Assembly (NCBI GenBank): GCA_910588315.1
Contig: CAJUQF010000018.1
Location: 3,091-27,281 of the forward strand
DNA length: 24,191 nucleotides
Direction of reading: 5' to 3'
Source: an uncultured Christensenellaceae bacterium
Lineage (GTDB): Bacteria > Bacillota > Clostridia > Christensenellales > Pumilibacteraceae
Position numbers and translations under genes: made by a program. Below are positions 14,346-23,709 of this stretch, piece by piece (position 1 is the stretch's first letter; the number at the start of each line of letters is the position of its first letter). The notes below the pieces were generated by a model, which saw only the letters and a list, made by a program, of their open reading frames with translations, was not told where the DNA came from and made no database searches.

Positions 14346-16772
14346 TTAATCCACGTAGTTGCCGTATTGCGAAACGTCGGACGTTCTTTTACAGGTGATC
14401 CTTACGTATTCGTATACCGCTTCATATGAATCGCGCAAATAATAAATAAGACAAAACTCTTCTCCGCTCGAACCGCCGAACAGTCCGCCTCCGTCGCTGT
14501 GCGCGTGATAATCCAAAATATTACGGTACTCGCCCTTTTTAAGCTCCGACCCGTTGATCTTGGCATAATTGCGCGCCGCGCCTTGGTTAGCACGATATCC
14601 CCAATAACCGCTCGGATAATTCCAATTCATGCCGGACAATGGAACAACATCTATCTCGGCATCCGACTCGGTATTCTCGTAATCGCCGTCTACAAACACA
14701 TTGATCTTTTCGCCGCCGTTTATATCGTAATAGACGTTGCGATCCGTCCACCACATTACCTTATAGGCGCTTATTTCTACCGACTTGCTCGTTTCGAGCG
14801 TGACACGATCAAGCTTTATGCCTGCCGACTTCGGTTCCAAAACGATCCTGTTAGTGCCGTATGAGATATCTGCGGTTATGTCGTCGCCGTCCGATACTAC
14901 TATTTCGCCGTTAATATATATATCGAACAGTTCGCTTAATTTTTTATCGCCGGCATATTCATATACCACGTTTACTTCCGCCGACGCGGCTTTATCGGAT
15001 ATAAACCCGAATATGACCTGAGTATTGTCGTATTTGGCATTATACTTGTTTTGCTCTACCCGTACGGGCGCCGCGGTGGTGACATAGCCGTCCGAGACCG
15101 CGCTCGTGTCATACCCGACAAGCCGCGTCGCGTCTGACTCCGCCTCGAGCATAACGGTTTTAATATCCGAATACCCGCCGTATTTTTGCGGATCGGGTTT
15201 TTTATGACAGGTTATTCCCGCAAAATCGTATACCGCCTCGTACTTATCGGTGAGATAATACAACATATAGAATCTGTCGCCGTCATAACCGCCAAATACG
15301 CCGCGACCGTCGCTATGCGCGCCGTACCGTGTGATGTCGGCATATTTGCCCGACTCGAAATCGGAACCCCCGATCTTGATGATATTTCGCGCCGCACCCT
15401 GATTGGCACGATAGCCCCACATACCCTGCGGATAGTTCCAATTCATACCGGTCGATTGTACCAAATCGATCTCGGCATCGCTTGCGGAATCGGCATACAG
15501 CGCATCGACGCATATATTTATCGGCTCGCCGCCGGTAACGTCATAATACACATTGCGGTCCGTCCACCACATCACTTTATATGCCGTAAGCGTGCCCGTA
15601 CTTTTAACGTTGATATTGTCAAGCGCGCCGAGATACTCGAAATCGATACCCGTCGTATTGTTCGGCTCCCATATAATACGGTTTGTCCCGCGTTTCAAGT
15701 TAAAATCACCGCATACGGCTACCGTCGTCAGCACTTCGCGATTGCCGTATTCGCCTGCTTTAAGTTTAACGTTTTGCACGTCGACTTTTTCACCGTTAAT
15801 ATACAACGTTCCGAGCTCGCCGAGTTCTGCTTGTCGCTGCTCGTCTCCGGACGCATACGGCGACGCATAAGTAATGCTTATTTCCGGTACGGTACATTCG
15901 ATATCCGATAAGATCCCGTAAATAATCTGCGGCGCATTATACTTGGCTATGTATTTATCTTGCTGTACCTGCTGCGGCAATGCGGTTTTTACATACCCGT
16001 TTTCGACGTCGGTATCTGAATAACCGACAAGCCGTGTCAGTTCGCTCTCGGCTTCGAAGACAAATCCCTTTACGATATAAACGTTTTTCTGCGCTTTTTT
16101 GCGCGGATTCTCTTTAGCGCGAACGGATATCGTAACGCTTCCCGTTTTCTTAGCCGTTATTTCGCCGCTTTGCGATACGCTTGCAATATCGGTATCCGAC
16201 GACTCATATTCGACGTCGAACCACTTTTCCGCGATTTCGTAATCGGGATCGGACGAATCGCTTTGCACACGAACGGTCGCCTCGGATTTTGCGGTCTCGC
16301 CTACCGTCAAATATTCCCTGTCAAGCTCAAGCGATATATCGGATATCCATACTTCGGTCTCGTCCGGCTTTGATCTTTTAAAACCGCAAGTAACACATTC
16401 GTCGGCTTTTTCGCCTTCGCCCCAAACGTGCGTTCCGCTTTCGCCAATAAGCTCGGTATGTTCACACGTGGCGGCTTTGTAATGTCCGGTACGCGTCGTC
16501 GTCCACTCAGCCGCATATTCGTGTATATGTCCGGGTACATACCCGCACACCGAACATCCGCCGCTCTCGCCGTACGCATGCGCTCCGACTTCCGCACGCT
16601 CGTCGACGTGTTCGCAAGTCGCTTTCTTATAATGCTCCGTAACCGTTTGCGTCCAATCGCCGGCAAACGTATGCCGATGCGTGTTGTTATCTTCCGCACC
16701 GCCGCAGGCGCAAACGACGCCTCCCGTCAAAGCGCATAAGACCGCACATAATAATTTGGCTGTTCTTCTCAT
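14346..16772 (-). CDS. Lipoprotein with His/Cys-rich, Ig-like and duplicated carbohydrate-binding-like domains
   Basis: The 808-aa protein has a lipoprotein-type signal with cysteines at 21 and 23. Two His/Cys-rich segments (33-80 and 82-133) each show H-x-H or HIH, HYKxATCEH and CxxCG. A bacterial Ig-like (BIG2) domain follows at 143-235. A large module is present twice (about 237-525 and 539-795). Each copy opens with an EAES-x-x-TRLVGY segment like CBM6/35 beta-sandwiches. It then has AYKVMWWTDRNVYYD, SGMNWNYP, WGYRANQGAARN and a closing EAVY-x-x-x-x-ITC. No catalytic site is recognised, so it is probably a binder or scaffold on the cell surface. AAGGAG precedes the ATG. It is the first gene of the operon with the phosphodiesterase-like lipoprotein. 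Confidence 0.82.
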   Translation of the reverse strand: MRRTAKLLCAVLCALTGGVVCACGGAEDNNTHRHTFAGDWTQTVTEHYKKATCEHVDERAEVGAHAYGESGGCSVCGYVPGHIHEYAAEWTTTRTGHYKAATCEHTELIGESGTHVWGEGEKADECVTCGFKRSKPDETEVWISDISLELDREYLTVGETAKSEATVRVQSDSSDPDYEIAEKWFDVEYESSDTDIASVSQSGEITAKKTGSVTISVRAKENPRKKAQKNVYIVKGFVFEAESELTRLVGYSDTDVENGYVKTALPQQVQQDKYIAKYNAPQIIYGILSDIECTVPEISITYASPYASGDEQRQAELGELGTLYINGEKVDVQNVKLKAGEYGNREVLTTVAVCGDFNLKRGTNRIIWEPNNTTGIDFEYLGALDNINVKSTGTLTAYKVMWWTDRNVYYDVTGGEPINICVDALYADSASDAEIDLVQSTGMNWNYPQGMWGYRANQGAARNIIKIGGSDFESGKYADITRYGAHSDGRGVFGGYDGDRFYMLYYLTDKYEAVYDFAGITCHKKPDPQKYGGYSDIKTVMLEAESDATRLVGYDTSAVSDGYVTTAAPVRVEQNKYNAKYDNTQVIFGFISDKAASAEVNVVYEYAGDKKLSELFDIYINGEIVVSDGDDITADISYGTNRIVLEPKSAGIKLDRVTLETSKSVEISAYKVMWWTDRNVYYDINGGEKINVFVDGDYENTESDAEIDVVPLSGMNWNYPSGYWGYRANQGAARNYAKINGSELKKGEYRNILDYHAHSDGGGLFGGSSGEEFCLIYYLRDSYEAVYEYVRITCKRTSDVSQYGNYVD

Positions 16773-17131
16773 ATATACTCCTTATAGCGATTTACCGACC
16801 GTTCGAAACAATTCACTTCCTTACGGACGTCTTTACTGATATTATAAAATTCGGTTGATTTTAAAATATATATAATTAAGTTAAGTATTTATATGTATAA
16901 GTAAAGAGGCGGTATTATTTCATAACCTTGTATGTTCGAGTCGTGGTCCGTCTGATGTCCACATACGAAAGAACCGACGGTTTCGTCGGTTCTTTCGCAC
17001 TCGTTTATACGTTATAATGATGTTTTGATTTTCGTCTTTTTATATATCTCGCAATACCTACTCTGTGAGCCGTGTCGCCGCATGTCGATATCTTCGTTAA
17101 ATATCAACACTTTCGCATCAACGACGGGACT
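16773..17131. other. Intergenic region with strong hairpins and a -10 box
   Basis: No gene is supported in these 359 bp. On the minus strand a TATAAT (16846-16841) suits the 16772 operon, giving a leader of about 60 nt, but no clear -35 box is seen. Bases 16966-16997 form a perfect 13-bp hairpin. It lies directly beside a bulged stem at 16930-16966 (GTAT/ATAC and GTGG/CCAC). The hairpin lies after the SGNH gene but has no U tract on either strand. The 16860-16900 stretch is AT-rich. Confidence 0.55.
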
Positions 17132-20100
17132 TTATTTTTGATTGAGGAAATTCACGAACTGTTTTGCCATCCATTCGTAGCCCATGGCATTGGGATGAAT
17201 GGGATCCGCCATATACGAAGAAAGCGTCGCGTCGTCCAAACTTTCCATATCTTTATAATTATAGAAATCGAGAACGCCTATATCCCACTTGGCTTTTATT
17301 TCGTCGAGTCTGTTGAGAAGAGTAACGTAGTTGGCGTTATCGAATTTGGGATTGGTATAGAACGACACCTTGCAGCCCCAGGTCTCCTTGGCGTACGCGA
17401 TGATGTATTCCATTGCGCCGACTGTCGTGTTCTTATTGAAATCGGTAAGATTCTTTTTATCCGACGCCGTGACCGTACCGATGGTAACGCCGTCGCGCGT
17501 CGCATCGTTTGTGGAAAGCTGAACGATGAGATGATCTATCTTCTCTGTCTTGGATACTCTTTTGAGCAATCTGTCGACGTACGAATTGGCTATGCTGTCG
17601 GTGAGCGTTGTGCCGCTGACCGCTTCCTTGATAACTTTGCAATCGGTCATGCTCGCGATATAGTTTACAAACGAACTTTCATGATTTGCATGCCCGAACG
17701 TGACCGACGAGCCGAGGAACAAATATGTCGGGACTTTGCCGTATACGGCGTCGAGTACCGTGCTGTCCGTAAGATCCGCAAAATCCGCTTTGGTTATCGT
17801 TTCGCCGCCCGCGGTCTTGAAGCCGTTAAGCACGTAGCCTTTTTTGTCGTATTCGTTATAACTAAACGCCGCCTTGCCGTCGCGCATGACGTCCACGCCG
17901 ATAAATCTGTCGCCGTCTCGTTGCTCGACTATGACGTCGCCGTCCTTAGCGGCATACGCTATATTCTCTACCGCCGTGCCGTTTATAAGCTTAACGCCGT
18001 CCAAGTAGTTAGTCGTGCCGCCGTTTGTGTATATGCCCGAACAGTTGCCGCCGGACTTGTTATATCCGAACGCGCCGCCCGAAACATTGAGCGTGCCGCG
18101 GTTGCGTACACCGTACGTTTCGCCTTTCTCTGCGTTTTGGGAATAGCCGCAGAGATAGCCGCCGGAGACGTTTACCGTTGCAGCCTTTTCTATAGCTACT
18201 CCGATTATGTTGGGCGATTTTTGGCTATGATACGCCGCCGCATAGATCTTGCCGCCGTTCACGTCGAGCGTGCCGTTTTCCGCTTTTACGCCGAACGCGT
18301 AATCGTTGTATGTCTCGGCGTATATCTTACCGCCGTCAACCGTAGCGGCGGCGCCTGCACTTTGAAGATAAATGCCGAACGGTTCCATAAATCCAGCGGG
18401 ATTGTTTGCAACCGCTTTTACCGTGCCGCCTTTTACGGTAACTTGAGACGTGCCTTGCAACCGTATACCGGCAACGGTGAAATTTCCGTTTTGCACGGAC
18501 TTACCTGCCGTCTGAGCGTACACATTGCCGCCGGTCATCGTCATTTTTGCCGTACCGGTCATGGATATTCCTATAATATTCGAACCGTTATTCTCGCCGA
18601 ACGCAAACGTCTGGATATCGCCGCCCGTTACATTGAGTTCTCCCGCATTGATTATCGCATGAGCCCAACCCGTGCCGTAAGTTATACCACGCAACACGCC
18701 GGAGTTGAAATTGACCACACCGCCGCTTTTGTTGTTGATGCCGTTGGCTTGCGTACTTCCCGTACCCTCGTTGCGTATGTCGATATCGTTTACCGTAAGC
18801 GTACCGCCGTTATCGATTATGGGGTCGGCGGCGTTATCAGCCGTGGAATATCTGTACAAATTGCCGCCGGACACTGACGAGCGAAGAATGACTTCGCCGT
18901 TGTTGGTAAGCTTACCGGTTATGCGATGCCCCGCAAAATCTATAGTGATATTTTTTCCTTCCGGAACGACTATTTCTTCCTGCGCGTCCTTGCCGACGAC
19001 TATGACGTCGCCGTCTGCCGCGCTCGCCGCCGCAAGCGTTATCGTCGCGTATTTTACGTCGCCGATGGTCGCGCCCGGCGCTTTTTCCGTGCCGATAAGC
19101 TTGTATTCCTTGACGGTCTCGCCGCCCGCCGCTTTGACGGTGCCGGTCATAACTTCGTCGTCCGCTTTGTACTCTTCCGTAACGGTCTGCCCTGCCGCAA
19201 GCACGTAACGGTAAGAATTGGCGGTCGCGTCGCCGAGCGAATATCCTTCGCCGAAAGTCGTCGTTGCCGCGCCTTCGTTAAGGACATAATTGTTGGCGTT
19301 GACCTTGTTTATACGTATCGCGCCGCCAGTGATCGAACCGACGGAAGACCCGGCGTTGCGCGTTCTTATACCGATAGTGCCGCCGTTACTGCCGGAAGAA
19401 TACGCATAAAGCGTTCCGCCGAAAATCGAATTTATCGTTTTGTCGTTGCATATGGCGATCGCATTGGGCGACGATTGATTGTGATCTATTATTGCGGATA
19501 CAGTGCCGCCTTCGATCGAGTTGATCACGCCCAAATTCCAAATACCGAACGTCCATTCTTTGGCGGTCGTCTTACCGACTATATCTCCGCCGGATATCTT
19601 GCCTATCGTGCAACCCGCTTTATTGTAAATCCCGTATGCTTTATTATCCGAAGACGCTCCGTTGTCTACGTAAGCGGATATTGTACCGCCGGTGATATTC
19701 TCGACCGAACCGGAAACGAGTTCAAGTCCTGCCGCATATCCGGTGCCGTTATGCTCGGCATACAACATTCCGCCGGAAACATTATTCACTTTACCGCCTT
19801 CGACCCGCAATCCCGATGCAGAGCCGCCGCCTGCGGTATGATATGCTTCGAGTCTGCCGCCGCTTATGTTTTCCACAATACCGGCATTTATGCGCATGGC
19901 AGTGGCATAACCGTTACCGTTATGACTCGCTCGCAAAGTTCCGCCACTGATATTTTTGATTGTGCCGTCGTTACGAATGGCAAGCGCGTTACTGCCCGAA
20001 CCGCTGTTTGTTATGATAGATTCGATCGTACCGCCGCTGATATCGGTTATCGTGCCTTTATTGTGTATACCGAAACCCCATTTCGTCCCTGTGGTCGTAG

Positions 20101-20581
20101 CAAGCACCTCTCCGCCACGTATTTCGAGCGTCGCGCCGACATTGTTTGTAATGACGTTGGCTTCCGTGGCGCTGCCCGTACCCGTACCGCGAACAGCCGC
20201 GCTTATAAGCGTCAGCGTACCGTTGTTTGTTATCGCCGATTGAACGCCTGCCTCGGCACTCGTTATTTCTATCGCACCCGTGCCGACGGAATCTACGAGC
20301 GAAAGCGTACCGTTATTGACTATTTTCGCCGTGATGCGGTGTCCGTTGAGATCGAGCGTAATATTCTTTTCCGCCGCCAACGTAGCGCCTACGGTGTAGT
20401 CTTTTTCGAGCGACACCGTAGCGCCGTCCGCCGCGCCGTCGATAATGCTTTGCAATGTATCTTCGCCCTCGGCTATCGCAAGTCTCTCGGGCATTCCTCC
20501 GACGAGCAAGCCGAAACTCATGACGAGCGCTATCGCCGCAGCAAGCAATTTTTTCGTGATCGAATATTTTTTAACGTTCAT
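17132..20581 (-). CDS. Secreted beta-helix repeat protein with C-terminal SGNH hydrolase domain
   Basis: This 1149-aa protein begins with a Sec signal (hydrophobic core 12-28, likely cut after LAIA). Two homologous repeat blocks follow, about 40-450 and 500-890. Each opens with an ITLDLNGHRITAK-like segment, then many rungs containing xISGG or VSGG, typical of right-handed beta-helices. Residues 949-1149 form an SGNH/GDSL hydrolase: GSS (957-959, nucleophile S959 in the GDS position), a TND block (1024-1026) and DPIHPN (D1126, H1129). SGNH enzymes remove acyl groups from polysaccharides, peptidoglycan or lipids. There is no LPXTG, lipobox or S-layer motif, so it is secreted or held non-covalently. 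AAAGGAG lies before the ATG. It follows the repeat lipoprotein by 25 bp. Confidence 0.88.
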   Translation of the reverse strand: MNVKKYSITKKLLAAAIALVMSFGLLVGGMPERLAIAEGEDTLQSIIDGAADGATVSLEKDYTVGATLAAEKNITLDLNGHRITAKIVNNGTLSLVDSVGTGAIEITSAEAGVQSAITNNGTLTLISAAVRGTGTGSATEANVITNNVGATLEIRGGEVLATTTGTKWGFGIHNKGTITDISGGTIESIITNSGSGSNALAIRNDGTIKNISGGTLRASHNGNGYATAMRINAGIVENISGGRLEAYHTAGGGSASGLRVEGGKVNNVSGGMLYAEHNGTGYAAGLELVSGSVENITGGTISAYVDNGASSDNKAYGIYNKAGCTIGKISGGDIVGKTTAKEWTFGIWNLGVINSIEGGTVSAIIDHNQSSPNAIAICNDKTINSIFGGTLYAYSSGSNGGTIGIRTRNAGSSVGSITGGAIRINKVNANNYVLNEGAATTTFGEGYSLGDATANSYRYVLAAGQTVTEEYKADDEVMTGTVKAAGGETVKEYKLIGTEKAPGATIGDVKYATITLAAASAADGDVIVVGKDAQEEIVVPEGKNITIDFAGHRITGKLTNNGEVILRSSVSGGNLYRYSTADNAADPIIDNGGTLTVNDIDIRNEGTGSTQANGINNKSGGVVNFNSGVLRGITYGTGWAHAIINAGELNVTGGDIQTFAFGENNGSNIIGISMTGTAKMTMTGGNVYAQTAGKSVQNGNFTVAGIRLQGTSQVTVKGGTVKAVANNPAGFMEPFGIYLQSAGAAATVDGGKIYAETYNDYAFGVKAENGTLDVNGGKIYAAAYHSQKSPNIIGVAIEKAATVNVSGGYLCGYSQNAEKGETYGVRNRGTLNVSGGAFGYNKSGGNCSGIYTNGGTTNYLDGVKLINGTAVENIAYAAKDGDVIVEQRDGDRFIGVDVMRDGKAAFSYNEYDKKGYVLNGFKTAGGETITKADFADLTDSTVLDAVYGKVPTYLFLGSSVTFGHANHESSFVNYIASMTDCKVIKEAVSGTTLTDSIANSYVDRLLKRVSKTEKIDHLIVQLSTNDATRDGVTIGTVTASDKKNLTDFNKNTTVGAMEYIIAYAKETWGCKVSFYTNPKFDNANYVTLLNRLDEIKAKWDIGVLDFYNYKDMESLDDATLSSYMADPIHPNAMGYEWMAKQFVNFLNQK

Positions 20582-20606
20582 GTTTCACTCTCCTTTTCCT
20601 ATTCCC

Positions 20607-23354
20607 TTATATCTCGAACCAATATTTTTGATATGACTGATAGCCGAGAACAACACCGTTTTGTACCGCTCCGAGCTTAATGCTTCCGTTTGTATATTTG
20701 GCAAGTAACGCGCGCAGTGCGGTGCCTTGATAAATGTCGCCGCCGACTTCAACGTATTCCACCGTCAACGTCAACTCCCAATATCCGTCGTGCTGCGTGA
20801 ATACCGGCGCATGGATCGTCGTCGTGTTGCCGTGGAATTTATTCGCCTCGTTATCTTTCAGACTGACGTAGCCGCTTTGCGTATACGCCGCGTCTTTATA
20901 AATCACAATACTGAGATCGTCTCTTGCGATCTGCCATTCGTTGGAATCCTCGGCAGGTCCGCGATGAAGTACGAATCTTACGAAATTGTCGTCGCCTGTT
21001 CCGAATGCCGCAGTTCCGCGCAATGTCAGGGTCATGGATGTGACGCCGCGCTCGACCTTAGCATAAATGTTGTCGGAATTACACGCGAACTTCATATCGA
21101 AACCTTCGGGCGCGACTTCGGTCTCGCCGCCGTATATGGTGAAATACGAGCTTTGAGCCGCGGGATCGCCGTTGGTAAACCCGTCTATGAGCATGCCGTT
21201 AAGATAGCTCTTGCCGTCGTATATCGCGCCGCCGGCAAACTCCATGGCAAACAGCGATACCTTGCCCGATTTTGAAAACTCGGGTATCTCGCTGTCGCTG
21301 ACCGTCACTTTAAGCGTGAAAAAGTCATCGTATTTCGCATATTCGGGTGCATTCGACAGCGCCGTATCGGAACCGAAATTCACATAGTCCCAAAATTTCG
21401 TCAAACCGGTGCGGTACATCGCCTTAGTCTTACCGACAAGTACGGTCAAGTCGCTCGCCTGCGTTCCCCAGCCCGTTCCGTTAGTCGCAGACGTGTGGAA
21501 TATCAATTTGACATATTCGCTGTCGGTAAAATCTCCGAACCCGATCATATCTATTATAAACCCGTCGTCCGCATCCGTTCTACGCGCTTTTAAATACATA
21601 TCGTCGGCGACGCCGGCTTTATTATTAAGCTCGGGCGTCGAAAACTGCATTCTGTATCCCGCGATTAACGAATTCCTGTCAAATCTCCACTGCGCATATA
21701 CGGAAATGCTCTCGGTAAATACCGTGCCGTCCGCGCCGAAAGCTACGGTCTCGCCGCTGCCGTCCACCTTGGTGTTAAACCCTTCAAACACGTAGCCGTA
21801 TCGCGTCGGCTCCGTGACCGATTCTATTTTACCGTCCTCGTCGGCAACGACGCTTACTATCGATTCGCCGTCGATTTTGCCGCCGTTGGCATTGACGGTG
21901 ATCTCGATCGTGTCGGGATCGTCCTTAGTCCACTGCGCATATACCGCCGTACTCTCCGTAAAGACAGTACCGTCCGCCCCGAACGTCACGGTCTCGCCGC
22001 TGCCGTCCGCACTGGTGTTAAACCCGACAAAAGTGTAGCCGTCACGCGTAGGCGTTTCAATCTCTTCCACGCGCCCGTCGTCGTCCGCCGTAACGCTTAA
22101 CGACGATTCGTCGCTTGTGAACTTGCCGCCGTTTCCATCGACGGTTATTACAATCGCCTCTTTCGGGCGGTATATCTCGAAATACGAGTTTTGATCGGCG
22201 GGATCGCCCTGAGCGACTCCGTCGACCGTCATTCCGTAAGTGAACGGTGTGGCGTCGTATATAGTTCCGTCGCCGAACTCCATGGCAAACAGCGAAACGC
22301 GTTGAGATTTGTCGAACCCGGGTATTTCGCTATCCGCGACTTCGATACTCAGCGTGAAGAATCCGTTATGCTCGGCATAAACCGGCGACGCGGCAAGCGC
22401 CGTCTCGTTATTATCGAACACGGTATATCCGCCTTCGTGCGACCAGAATTTTGTAAGTCCGGTGCGGTACGCGGCTTTCGTCTTGCCGACAAGCGCCGAT
22501 AGATCGCTCGCTTGAATATTCCAACCGCTCCCGTCGACGTCCGACGTGTGGAATATCAGTTTGACGTATTCCGAAGAAGTCAGTTCACCGAATCCTATCA
22601 TACTTATTATGAACTCGCCGTCGCCGTTCGCGCGCTCGGCTTTTAAATACATATCGTCCGCTACGTCTGCTTTATTACTGTATTCCGGCGTGGAAAATTG
22701 CAGTCTGTATCCGTCGACGAGCGACGCCCTGTCGAGTTGCCATACAGCGTATATCGTGCCGCTCTCTGTAAAGACCGTGCCGTCCGGTCCGAGCGTCACC
22801 GCGGTACCGCTGCCGTCCGCTTCGGTATTGTAACCTTTGAATATATTCCCGTAAGAACTCGGCGCTTCCACCGTAGCCGCCTTTCCGTCCGCATCGACTT
22901 CAACCGATAATCTCTCTTTATCCCCGGAGAATTTGCCGCCGTTGGCATCGATCGTCACAGTTATTATTTCGGGTTCCGAAGTATCTTTTTCCCACTGCGC
23001 ATAAACGGTACCGTTTTCGGTAAAAACAGTGCCGCCTGTCCCGAACGTCACGGCGCTGCCGCTGCCGTCGGACTTTGTGTTATAACCCTTAAAAGTATAT
23101 CCGCCGCGCACCGGAGTTTCGGTAATTATTACCTTGCCGCTGCCGTCTGCCGCCGCAGTCAGCGACGATTTATCCCCGGAAAACTTACCGCCGTTGGCAT
23201 CGACGGTAATCGTGATCTTCTCGGGATCGGGAGTAATGATGCCCGGATCGTCCGGACCGTTATTCCCCCCCCCACCGCCGCCGGTCTCTCCGCATGCGGT
23301 AAAAGCAAAAACGGCGCATGCCATTAAGCTCAACATCAACCATCTTTTTTTCAT
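20607..23354 (-). CDS. Lipoprotein with InlB B-type repeats and a repeated unknown domain
   Basis: The chosen start gives 915 aa. An ATG 7 codons upstream (23375) is possible, but GGAGG (23364-23360) lies inside that extension and is spaced 5 nt from the ATG at 23354. The start MKKRWLML is also a proper signal peptide. The lipobox is FTAC (C21). Four Listeria-Bacteroides repeats (about 48-121, 129-204, 401-475, 482-556) each contain a V-x-A/G-NGGK opening, a GY-x-F-x-GYNT-like core and a YAQW/YAVW close. They occur in pairs, each followed by a domain of about 180 aa (213-395, 565-741) with LQFSTPE, MYLKA, IGFG, YVKLIFHTS and SLFAMEF. A related third copy (752-915) ends the protein. Likely a surface adhesin or binding protein; no enzyme motif. 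Confidence 0.88.
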   Translation of the reverse strand: MKKRWLMLSLMACAVFAFTACGETGGGGGGNNGPDDPGIITPDPEKITITVDANGGKFSGDKSSLTAAADGSGKVIITETPVRGGYTFKGYNTKSDGSGSAVTFGTGGTVFTENGTVYAQWEKDTSEPEIITVTIDANGGKFSGDKERLSVEVDADGKAATVEAPSSYGNIFKGYNTEADGSGTAVTLGPDGTVFTESGTIYAVWQLDRASLVDGYRLQFSTPEYSNKADVADDMYLKAERANGDGEFIISMIGFGELTSSEYVKLIFHTSDVDGSGWNIQASDLSALVGKTKAAYRTGLTKFWSHEGGYTVFDNNETALAASPVYAEHNGFFTLSIEVADSEIPGFDKSQRVSLFAMEFGDGTIYDATPFTYGMTVDGVAQGDPADQNSYFEIYRPKEAIVITVDGNGGKFTSDESSLSVTADDDGRVEEIETPTRDGYTFVGFNTSADGSGETVTFGADGTVFTESTAVYAQWTKDDPDTIEITVNANGGKIDGESIVSVVADEDGKIESVTEPTRYGYVFEGFNTKVDGSGETVAFGADGTVFTESISVYAQWRFDRNSLIAGYRMQFSTPELNNKAGVADDMYLKARRTDADDGFIIDMIGFGDFTDSEYVKLIFHTSATNGTGWGTQASDLTVLVGKTKAMYRTGLTKFWDYVNFGSDTALSNAPEYAKYDDFFTLKVTVSDSEIPEFSKSGKVSLFAMEFAGGAIYDGKSYLNGMLIDGFTNGDPAAQSSYFTIYGGETEVAPEGFDMKFACNSDNIYAKVERGVTSMTLTLRGTAAFGTGDDNFVRFVLHRGPAEDSNEWQIARDDLSIVIYKDAAYTQSGYVSLKDNEANKFHGNTTTIHAPVFTQHDGYWELTLTVEYVEVGGDIYQGTALRALLAKYTNGSIKLGAVQNGVVLGYQSYQKYWFEI

Positions 23355-23393
23355 CATACCCTCCCACTCGAACATCGAATATAGATCGTAATT

Positions 23394-23422
23394 ATATTAT
23401 CAAACAATATTCGAAAAGTCAA
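23394..23422 (-). promoter_or_regulatory. Promoter of the repeat lipoprotein/SGNH operon
   Basis: On the minus strand, TTGACT (23422-23417) and TAATAT (23399-23394) are 17 bp apart, giving a start about 30 nt before the ATG at 23354. Just upstream a 13-bp AT-rich unit (TGCTATATTATAT as read on plus) is repeated in tandem at 23442-23454 and 23455-23467. Confidence 0.7.
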
Positions 23423-23669
23423 TACGCAATTTTAGAATTTTTGCTATATTATATTGCTATATTATATAGTCTACAAAATATTTCCTGCAAAATCAAGGGT
23501 GAAACGCTAAAATATCGACCTAATAATCCGGTTGATTTTTTTGTTTCGCTACTATTTTAATAGTTTATACGCGATCATAGATAGCAGTCGTATAACTCGC
23601 GCCCGATACACGATAAATGAACCGAGCGCCGCTCGATTTATCTATTATCGAAAATATAAATAAAAGCAT
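23423..23669. other. AT-rich intergenic region with hairpin
   Basis: No gene is supported between the two divergent promoters. The stretch holds the 13-bp tandem repeat at 23442-23467. A large hairpin spans 23612-23642, with GATAAAT/ATTTATC outside and CGAGCG/CGCTCG inside and a 4-nt bulge. It has no U tract, so it is not an evident terminator. Confidence 0.5.
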
Positions 23670-23698
23670 TTGACAAACCGTGACTTATAGCGTATAAT
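23670..23698 (+). promoter_or_regulatory. Consensus promoter of the tRNA-Pro gene
   Basis: TTGACA (23670-23675) and TATAAT (23693-23698) are exactly 17 bp apart, and the tRNA starts 12 bp after the -10 box. A full-consensus promoter is usual for stable RNA genes. Confidence 0.9.
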
Positions 23699-23709
23699 AT
23701 ATAAGCTTA

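Noticed and set aside
16935..16960. tRNA-like T-loop (TTCGAGT followed by TCCA) in the intergenic region
   Set aside because: The flanking bases do not form a T stem and no acceptor partner is present, so the likeness is only to the loop.
23442..23467. Start of a CRISPR or iteron array
   Set aside because: Only two copies of a 13-bp AT-rich unit exist, with no spacers and no Cas or Rep gene nearby.
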